Source: Eremomyces bilateralis CBS 781.70 (Eukaryota > Ascomycota > Dothideomycetes > Eremomycetales > Eremomycetaceae). Taken from it: a stretch of 64,000 nucleotides of DNA. Numbering within the stretch: the stretch's first letter is position 1; every line of letters begins with the position of its first letter. Of this stretch, positions 56,381 to 64,000 are shown piece by piece. Made by a program: the position numbers and the translations under genes. Below the pieces are notes generated by a model. The model was not told the DNA's origin, did not search any database, and saw nothing but the letters and a program-made list of their open reading frames with translations. The stretch lies in the NCBI RefSeq assembly GCF_010015585.1, contig NW_022985069.1, positions 124,001 to 188,000 of the forward strand. Direction: 5' to 3'.

Positions 56381-58427
56381 TCATAAAGTAAGTTCCATGG
56401 TCATAACTCTTCCAGATATATATCCGAAAGCAACAATACCCCCATACACGGCAATGCAATGTGGCCGATACTCGGGAGGAAGCCAAAGAATCTGCTCTGT
56501 ATGGCTACTCACCCAGTGGTCGTTGACAAAGACAGAAGATGGATGTTGTAGACTGGTCACACCTATACCACCAGAGAGAGGCGATAAAATAGGCAAGGAT
56601 CCACGGTGCGAATACGAGGGCACTATAGTACGTCTGAAGGGGAGCCTGCTCGATAGCTGGCCGATTATAGAGGACGAACCGCTTCGCATCACAGATAAAG
56701 CTTGAAATACCAGGGCAATCACTTAGCTAGCCGAAGTGTCAGCGAATGTATTTGACGTACTAGAGGTATACTGATGGAAGTAAACAGCTCTAAAGACGCG
56801 ATAGCATGAGCTCCTTCCGACATCTTCCCCATCCATCCAAGGGCCTTGAGCCAGTGAAGAAGATGCTCCTGTAAGAATTGATGTACTTGATCATTGTCGC
56901 AAAGTCGAGCACCGCTTTTCTAGAGGTGCTGGATCCAGTAAAGACATGCGTACTGGACTTCAGGAGGAGAACATTGTTCAACTCGGCTTCTCTTGACATT
57001 GGCTACAGCCATGCCGGGGGCATCCACGCAACAGATATCTTGCTTGAGTGATGTTGACATAAGCCGTATACAGCTGTCAGCCAACAGTTGATGGGCCTGC
57101 TTCTCGTCCACCCACAAGTCTTGGTTCTTACACCTATCATTGCTGAGGAGGTAGTCCCGAAACGACGGATGGTGAAGACGAAGAGGCTGCTTTTGGTCTT
57201 TCTTTTGGTCTTTCGGAACGTCCAGGACGGAGTGTAGGTCGTTTAACGTCTGGTCGACGGCCTTTTTCTTAATATCAAAGTAATCTGCTCAGGGATAATG
57301 CAGAAAGCGGCATAAGAAGAATAACGATACTGCCAAGGATTTCTCTCAACATGCAAAATGCCTCTTCTTTCTCCTCGTCCGTGTATTCCGGAGCGACGGA
57401 TTGTTTCAGCACAGTCGTATAGATCTCGTCTAGGTGCTTCTCCGGCGCTCTGGGAGCGCTGCCACTGCTCCGAAGAATCGTATTAAGTCTTCTGGTGGCA
57501 AATCGTTTCCCTTCGTAGATAAATCGGCAGGCGGTTGCGGCCCAAATAAGCAACCCATCTGTAAGCTGGATTAGGTGTCTGATATTGTCTTCGCTTGGCC
57601 AGCAGATATCCAGACAGTGCTCCTCTCTAATAAGCTTGAGATGATGCACGAAGAATATAGAGATGTCGTGATCTACAGTTGAGGGTGATATGCTGTGAAG
57701 TACAAAATCCTGGAGATTCGCATTCGGTACCTGACGGATTCCGTATCGGATGTTGTTGTCACCGTCGCCCTCATCGAGCGCATCAACGATAAGTATGTAC
57801 GAGGACTGGCCGCCGTTTTCACCTAGCTTCAATAGTGGACGTAGGATAAGCTGCTGCCACTGGTCACGGAGGGACTGACTCGCAATGTCGCGGCGCTCTA
57901 TGATGGCATCGCAAATGTGCTGTTGAAGAGAGGGTATGTTGTTCGCCAGCTGCCACGCAATGCTCGTGATGAACTTGCCTGCATGGTTGACATCTTCACC
58001 GTCGCGCGAGAAGAAGAAGCTGGCTCCGAGATGCTGCTTATCGAACCGCTTGCGGGCGACAGTGCGCGCAATTGTCGACTTGCCCGTGCCGGCCAAACCG
58101 TTCAACCAGAAAATACAGCGCTAGTCTCGGCCATCAGCCCAGCTATAGATCTTTTGAAGGAGGTCGACGCGGGTATCGGGAAGGCAGGCCGGGTTGTGTT
58201 GTCGCTGGTATGTATTGAACGGCGCATCCTCTGCGGTAGGGAGGGAGTTGAGCACATTGTTCAAGTCTAGATTGCCAGTCAGCTTCCTGCTGCTTTGAGG
58301 CCATTGCCAGCTAAGCACTCTCACTTTCGCTGCTTCCAAAGTTCACAGATCCGTGGATAGTGCCAGCGACAATCCGCAAATTCTGGTTGGCGATCACACC
58401 GCTAATGAGTTGAGCGCTGCTTGACAT
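56381..58427 (-). pseudogene. NACHT-type STAND receptor (NLR-like), decayed, WD40 repeats lost
   Basis: The gene starts near ATG 58427 (MSSSAQLISGVIANQNLRI), likely has one intron (GTGAGA donor), then TRVDLLQKIYSWADGRD and the P-loop FWLNGLAGTGKSTIART. The NACHT core follows: LGASFFFSRDGED, ILIVDALDEGDGDNNIR, FVLHSISPSTVDHDISIFF. After DNNIR, about 27 residues usual for the family (with the FLTSRPE sensor) are missing in frame. Past the core, HHPSFRDYLLSNDR and VDEKQAHQLLADSCIRLM match the helical region between NACHT and WD40 repeats. The family's C-terminal cap is present (WVSSHTEQILWLPPEYRPHC, SGRVMTMEL) but no WD40 repeat lies between. Two TAG stops interrupt the frame (after ADGRD and after YWIQHL, both where relatives have Gln), plus a frame break near SLSRLL. 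Relatives act in non-self recognition and programmed cell death in fungi; this copy is dead. Confidence 0.8.
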
Positions 58428-58925
58428 GAGCTTGGAGTAGAGCTCTAGTGACGCTAAGCTTTGCTAGCTGCTGGCTGTTGCTCTCTTCTGGCGCATACTG
58501 CCGTGTACGTATACGTGCGCATGCGAACACCTGGGAGTAATTCAATGTTATACCTAGATGAGGTTCATCCTCAATTAGCGAATGCATTCGCAAGGCTCGC
58601 CAATCAACATTCCTGCCTTGCCGCTGTCCATTGCTGAAGAGCAGCTGTCGCTGCAAAGTAGAGCGGAGCTAACGCCAAGACCATTCCCAGGTCATCAGAT
58701 CAATAATGCCGTCTGAGACTCTGCATGAGTGCTAGTTTTCTCTCCGAACTTCTGAAGTGGAAGGGTCATGGATTCATGATGCTGGAATAGACGCTTGATT
58801 GTTCAGCCTTATCCCTCTGTGTCGAAGGTCGCGATGGACTTTGATCTTATATCGTTCCAATTAACTCTCGTCCCTTCAAGTCCCTTCAAGTCCCTTCAAG
58901 TTCTCAACTCTGAACTCACGCAAAC
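58428..58925. other. Divergent spacer between two decayed genes
   Basis: It holds the presumed promoters of the NACHT pseudogene and the LysM-CBM18 gene. A 10-mer TCCCTTCAAG is repeated three times at 58871-58900. Confidence 0.5.
58871..58900 (+). repeat. Tandem 10-mer TCCCTTCAAG, three copies
   Basis: Three perfect head-to-tail copies just upstream of the LysM-CBM18 start codon, probably in the 5' leader. Confidence 0.9.
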
Positions 58926-60938
58926 TATGTCCCTTCTTTCGCGGCTGCTATTTGCGATTTCGCTTTGTACAATCCATCTCTTGTTTGGTCTTGGACTGCG
59001 TATACATTCGTCATTCGATCAAGAATATTCTCCTCAACCCATTTCTCCGCAGATTTATGTTCACAAGGGGCTAGCCAACGCCACTAATTCCACGACACTT
59101 GCAGCAGAGGTCATCCGCGAAGCCCTCAAATGATACTTATGCGATACCTCAATCTCTTCGTAGGCATTATGGGCTTACTCCAGGGACAATTAATGACAAG
59201 CAGTCCCCTCCATTCTCGGTCTACGACGATTACTACAAAAGTCGATTACAACTAATATACTCGACTCGTGGTATATCTGGACCTACCAATGTACAGGTAC
59301 CGCTGGTGTTCATTCCCGAGCCGACGACTCCCTATTGCCTCTCGCAAACCTCTGATATGACAGTAGAAGGGGATACTTGCAACTTGATTGCTTTAACACA
59401 TAACGTTTCCTCGGCCAACCTTTTCATCCAGAACCAGGACGTCATCTACAATTGCAGTGCAATCCCAGCCGGACTGTCCTCGTGTCTTCCTGAGATGTGC
59501 CGGGTCTATGAAATTGGGCCTTCTGACACTTGCACGAGCATCCAGCATGAGCACAACAAGTGGCTTAATAATTTGAAACCGCTCAATTCCTGTATTGACT
59601 TTATCTTGTTACAATGTCCACAACGCCACCATCATATTCGTCAGCATCCTATATCTTACAGAACAGGGAGTAACCGGAGATGGGAGATCGGGAGACGGAA
59701 GTATATATATATCCTAGACCGCGAGATGGTTTCACAATTCAGGCAATGTACCCCCTTAGTGGCGCGACTGTTGCGGATGACATGAATGAGGAGTGCGGTA
59801 GATGGCTCACCTATACTGGTGGGAGGTCGTGTACCAAAATCTGCATGGAGACACACCTGACAATGGAAATTTTCCTTGCGATCAATCCACCCTTGTCAAG
59901 TACAGACTGTACCGGTTCGCTGGTTCAAGGCCTCACCTACTGCATCGGTCCCTCAAACTGGTGGCAAAACCGCCACCCCCTTTCAAGGAACTAACAATCA
60001 CCATCGATGGAGCCTGTAGGAATGGCATCATTTGTCCAGGGGGAGCTTCGGTGGCTGCTGCAGTCGCTCTGGGAACTGCGGCGACACAGATGTACATTGC
60101 GACTGGTACTCATGCGATCCTCGCCATGGAGCATGCAAGGATCGACCGCGTCCAGGTACACTGATTTCCACGGATGGCTCTTGCGCATACACATCGCCGA
60201 TCGAGGCGACGTACAAGGGCTTAGACTTCGGGGATTGCTGCAGTCAGATCACCGGACGTTGCGGATCTTCGGAGGGGTTCTGCGCTCATTCAAACTGTTT
60301 GTTCACCTTCGGGACTGTGAGCGGCCACACATTCTAAATTTTGGCGAGATGTCCGAAGCTGGGACTTGTGGTTTCAACTCTGCGATCGGTGCAGATTGCG
60401 CGGATCGGCTTTTGGGAACTGCTGCAGTGCGGATAGGTAGGGAAAACTGAGGCATATTGTGACGCTTCGACATGTCAACCTACGGCGCCTGCGGACCGAA
60501 TTCTGACAACGACGCGACGTGCCTTGACTCCCGTTTCGGCGACTACTACAGCACAAGCGGATTGCGTGGCTCGTCTGAAGCTCACTGCCAGAGTTCGGCA
60601 CCTGCTACGGCAACGTCTCCCACGATGGGAAATGCGGCGCCAACTCTTACACTCGCAGCACTTGCTTGGACTCGACGTTCGGCGACTGCTGTGGCACGAG
60701 TGGATGGTGCGGGACGGATTCCGCTAATTGCAGCCCGCCAACTTGCGATCCTGATTATGGTGCGTGTGATTCAGGACCCCCAATTTCGACGGATGGGAGT
60801 TGCGGAAGTACCTCTGGTATTTGGCGCAACGTGTCAACGGACCCCGTTCGGGAATTGCTGCTCTCCATATGGGAGGTGTAGGAGTGACAGTATCTATTGT
60901 GATGCTGGCTGCCAGGCCGAGTTCGGTCTGTGTAATTA
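58926..60938 (+). pseudogene. LysM-CBM18 chitin-binding secreted protein, broken
   Basis: A signal peptide opens the gene (MSLLSRLLFAISLCTIHLLF). Recognisable LysM domains follow: one in SDMTVEGDTCNLIALTHNVS with SSANLFIQNQ, the start of another in MCRVYEIGPSDTCTSIQ, and one in CTKICMETHLTMEIFLAINP with YCIGP. Downstream lie about six hevein-type CBM18 modules, for example FGGCCSRSGNCGDTDVHC, FGDCCSQITGRCGSSEGFC, FGDCCGTSGWCGTDSANC and the last FGNCCSPYGRCRSDSIYC. Such proteins bind fungal or host chitin in the wall or outside the cell. They are common in Eurotiales, sometimes beside killer-toxin-like chitinases with the same modules plus GH18; no GH18 domain is seen here. The gene is broken, with several breaks (about five or more), and looks moderately old. 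It neighbours another decayed gene. Confidence 0.8.
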
Positions 60939-62644
60939 GATACTCTTCCCAACGTTCAGTCCATCTCCGGGGCCGACAAGGGATGTGACCATATCCACTC
61001 CGCAAACAAGTAGTCCATATATGTAAGAGACTCATTATTTTGCAGGGACGGGACGTACCATGCCAGACACCGGACACGATGCACCTCGATAGTACCCCGC
61101 CCATCGCATGATTCCGACTAGCGAATGACATGTGGTGCTAGGGGCTGAACCTGGCGCTCCAACCCCACGTTCAGTCGAATATCGGAAGCAAGCCACGCAA
61201 AAGTCGACATAAGTAAGTACATAATACGATCATACTGTAATTGGCAAGGCCAAAGCAAACTTGGACCAGAAACATCAGCTACAAACCAGTGCAGCTCAGC
61301 CTTTATAACAGATTTCACTTCCTATCGACCAACCTCGCCATTCCGTACATAGGGGTACTGAGCGATTCCAGCACCGCGACTCTGTTGCAATCCAGTATGG
61401 TTTGTACGGATGACTGGTCCCGAAGACAGTAGAGGCAGCCTCGGAGACCGGAGTAGCCAAATTGCCAGCCTGTGGTCCCTTCAGTTTCGGGCCATGTCGG
61501 ACACGATGGGGGTTCAAATTCCCCGACTGACAGGTGATTCTCACAAATCTTCCGTTCTCCAGTCAACCCGCGAGATACGTCATGGTCCACCTCGAATGGA
61601 GGGGGACGGTGGTATAGCCTCAACAAAATCAGCACCTCTTCTATACCTGTCCATCGTCTTAGTCAAAGAAGAAAGAGGGGAAATCGTATTTTGGTCAGTT
61701 AAGTTCCCGGTTCGCCGGCATCGGAGCTCCTTCCGTATCATATTCCTCTTCGTCTCCTTCTCTCTCTAGGTCACCATACAGGATTCCACTTGGGACCATC
61801 TTCCATAATCTCAACATCCTCCTGTTATACGACCCTCGCCTTGAATCCCGCAGCAGGGAGATCATGTGGTCGAATCCTCTGGAATCTTCCTTCCATTTGG
61901 GTGGGATGCATGATCTAGCCCAACAACGGGTTAGAAAGGACGCCGTTCCGGACGGTCGAAAGGAAGCCGCACTAGGATGGGTCTTGATTAGCTCCACCCC
62001 GACGAATACAATCAATTCCCGTGACTAGAGGACCATGGCGAAAGTCGGCAGGCCCCTTGGACCTCCTGGTCAAGAGAAAGCCGACGTCGAACATGCGGCC
62101 CACTGATTGGTCAACCCTGCACAACGGGAGAAGACACAGCTGCAGCCCTCTCCCCCCCAGCACCCCAGCCGAGTGGCTCGGCTCTATTACCTCCACGGCC
62201 ATGGAATATCTTCGACGGTGACGGAGATCCCCCCAAACCGTGACACCCTGTCTTCCAGCCAAGGCACGGGGCCAATTGGCCAATTACCTCGCCTCGGACA
62301 CAGCGGCTAACGCGTCGTCGACATATTGCAGATGGCCCTGGATGAAAATTTTTCGTGGAGGCTGATTGATATGCGGGAGCCCGTGGGGTAACGCATAAAT
62401 CATAAATGGAACGAAGCTAACCCGGCGTCTCATGGTTACGACGAGAATCACGAGGTCCCTGGACGCTGGAGACACCGGCTCGGCCGCGAGAGTGGGATTA
62501 TATACCACTGGGGGGCCTCCTTTGTCAAGCATGGGGTGTTAGACTGATCACTGAAGCCACTGACGAACACCCGCGACATTCCTCCCCTCAGTATCCAAAG
62601 CCTCTATCTACAATTTCCTAGTCTCAACCACCCCATTCTTCATC
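60939..62644. other. Intergenic, no gene seen
   Basis: Only short frames. A T-arm-like palindrome at about 61510-61527 lacks a matching tRNA body. Confidence 0.5.
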
Positions 62645-63220
62645 ATGTCTCCCTCCCAAGAAACCATCCCCGACGCCAGCGGTGCAGCTCCGCGCGAGCT
62701 CTCCCAAGTCCTCGCCATAAACCGCTCCACCAAAGCCTTCTCCTCCTACGCCGTCTCCCTCGTCTCGCTCCCAGCCGGCGCGCTCTATGCCCCGATCACA
62801 ACCGCCACCCCCGGCGTGAAGGCGTACACGTCCGTGCAAGTCTCGGAGACCGCACACATCGAGCTGAACAGCGACCTGGTGTTCTGCAACCACTCGTGCG
62901 ACCCGAGCCTAATCTTCGACATGGAGCGGAACGAGGTGCGGGTGGTCGACGAGCGGGCGCTAAAGGAGGGGGAGAAGGTGACGTTTTTCTATCCGAGTAC
63001 CGAGTGGGAGATGGCGCAGCCGTTCGATTGCACGTGTGGGACGGAGCGGTGCGTGAAGAGGATCAGTGGGGCGAAGGATATGGATGAAGAGGTGTTGAAG
63101 CGGTATCGCTTGAATGGGCATATTGAGAGGCTGCTGGAGCAGAGGAGGAAGGAGAGGGGGCAGAATGGAAATGCCAATGGGCATCCTACCAACGGACATG
63201 CGACCAATGGCACGGCATGA
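62645..63220 (+). CDS. Small SET-domain protein with post-SET cysteine motif
   Basis: Single exon, 191 residues. The SET core is reduced but shows the key block VFCNHSCDPSLIFDM (NHSCxP) and GEKVTFFYPSTEWEMAQPFD, followed by a post-SET zinc motif CTCGTERCVKRISG. This short class is widespread in fungi and bacteria and is annotated only as SET domain-containing. A lysine methyltransferase role with S-adenosylmethionine is likely from the family, but the substrate is unknown. The usual catalytic Tyr area reads FFYP. The C-tail has a repetitive GNANGHPTNGHATNGTA sequence. No signal peptide. Start context (ATCATGTC) is good. Confidence 0.8.
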   Translation: MSPSQETIPDASGAAPRELSQVLAINRSTKAFSSYAVSLVSLPAGALYAPITTATPGVKAYTSVQVSETAHIELNSDLVFCNHSCDPSLIFDMERNEVRVVDERALKEGEKVTFFYPSTEWEMAQPFDCTCGTERCVKRISGAKDMDEEVLKRYRLNGHIERLLEQRRKERGQNGNANGHPTNGHATNGTA

Positions 63221-63834
63221 GCGGACGGCACAGTGGCAATAGAATATGAGGGACTCGATTGAATGAGACCAACGGGATATACCCAGATACAACGCGAGTG
63301 GATAGTCTTGAAAATCCTAAGGAATTACCGAAAGTTGGGAATTCGGATTGCATCTTCCATTTTGGTCGCAAAGACATCTCGTCCTGAGTGCACTGACAAC
63401 ACAACCCCCTTTCCATCCGCGTTGCTACAACTCGCCATATAACAACCGAGCAAACCGCTAAGAACCACTCTCCAATCTGCTCGCAAGTCGGGCCCGTCCA
63501 AGAACATCGCCAACGTCGCGGCCGAAATCAATCCGAAGCCGACCATCGAGACCCTCTTCCAAACGCCGGTCCTTCCATGCTACAGCCGCTGATCGAAATT
63601 GAAAACAAAAATGGGAAACAATAAAAAAGTTCTTGGTCTCCATGACTCGTGAAACTCCCTGCTGCTGAAACCGAGCAATCGTAGCGCGCCGAAAGATCGC
63701 GCGGATCGAACCAACCCCACCGACATCATTCAAACAGTGAAGTATATCAAACATCGAGATATTTTGGTTCCAAGCCGTCCAACCCCACCGTTCCCCCACC
63801 CGTGCATATCCTCAAATAGCAAAGTCCGCCGAAG
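63221..63834. other. Convergent intergenic spacer
   Basis: 3' flanks of the SET gene and the partial gene that follows. No gene recognised. Confidence 0.5.
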
Positions 63835-64000
63835 TTACAGCACCCCTCCCGGCAGCTCCCCCAGTCCGCCATGCTGCGTCCCCTGATTAATAAAGTTCAC
63901 ATGCCCTTCCTGCGGCGCCGCATGCCTCCTCAGCATGAACATCGGCTTCCTTCCCTCCTTATCCAGCTGCTTGAACAGGATCAACGGCCGCTCATTCAGC
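63835..64000 (-). CDS. ste50: C-terminal end of probable STE50-type adaptor (RA domain), 5' part off window
   Basis: The visible 54 residues read NERPLILFKQLDKEGRKPMF then MLRRHAAPQEGHVNF and end GGLGELPGGVL. The RPLILFKQLDKEG/PMFMLRRH block matches the end of the Ras-association domain of fungal Ste50 proteins. Ste50 tethers the MAPKKK Ste11 to membrane-bound Cdc42 and osmosensors, supporting mating, filamentation and osmotic MAPK pathways. Only the last part of the RA domain is present, so the SAM domain and start cannot be checked. The frame is open to the window edge. Confidence 0.65.
   Translation of the reverse strand, partial: LNERPLILFKQLDKEGRKPMFMLRRHAAPQEGHVNFINQGTQHGGLGELPGGVL

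Noticed and set aside
61495-61535. tRNA-like T-arm (GGGGGTTCAAATTCCCC)
   Set aside because: The following seven bases have no matching 5' acceptor strand within tRNA distance, and no D or anticodon arm was found.

Overview
This 64 kb window comes from the nuclear genome of a filamentous ascomycete, most likely in the Eurotiales (Aspergillus/Penicillium relatives). The evidence is genes with short 45-90 bp GT-AG introns carrying CTAAC/CTGAC-like branch points, an estB-mirB siderophore gene pair, a NACHT receptor of the type abundant in Aspergillus, LysM/CBM18 chitin-binding modules and a pogo/Fot1-type transposon. No rRNA or tRNA gene, CRISPR array or prokaryote-like operon was recognised. No retroelement or virus-derived element was identified.

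Layout. 0-1 kb: decayed subtilisin-like protease, cut by the window edge. 1-3.2 kb: non-coding, with a small inverted-repeat element. 3.2-7.9 kb: siderophore utilisation pair, a hydrolase (minus) and an MFS siderophore importer (plus), divergent from a 1.5 kb promoter with four identical GATA-type sites inside a repeated module. 8.7-21 kb: TPR-like protein, bestrophin-like channel, FHA-RING ubiquitin ligase (Dma1/CHFR type), a large unknown membrane protein and an acidic unknown protein. 21-26 kb: DUF1275 membrane protein and a DUF2457 protein. 26-33 kb: about 7 kb with no supportable gene. 33-44 kb: decayed membrane-protein gene, an E2-like protein without the catalytic cysteine, PEX11-like peroxin, But2-like secreted protein, SprT-like protein and Mpv17/PMP22 protein. 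44.7-46.8 kb: pogo/Fot1 transposon with perfect 41 bp terminal repeats and an assembly gap. 48-54.8 kb: unknown Cys-containing protein and a BCAS3/WD40 protein. 56-61 kb: decay zone with a 64 bp pogo-type mini-element, a NACHT pseudogene lacking its WD40 repeats, and a broken LysM-CBM18 gene. 62.6-64 kb: SET-domain protein and the 3' end of a probable STE50 gene.

How the genes relate. The clearest functional unit is the siderophore pair: the importer would bring in an iron-loaded ester-type siderophore and the hydrolase would cleave it to release iron. Their shared promoter carries repeated sites matching the SreA iron-repressor consensus. The other genes are mostly independent housekeeping or accessory genes: peroxisome and organelle membrane proteins, ubiquitin-related proteins and MAPK signalling.

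Most notable points: the duplicated SreA-site promoter module, the E2-like protein with Thr at the catalytic Cys position, the SprT-like protein with HQxxH instead of HExxH, and two decayed genes whose four in-frame stops are all TAG codons that one C-to-T change from CAG would explain. Introns were placed by eye from splice consensus and frame; none has been checked against transcripts.
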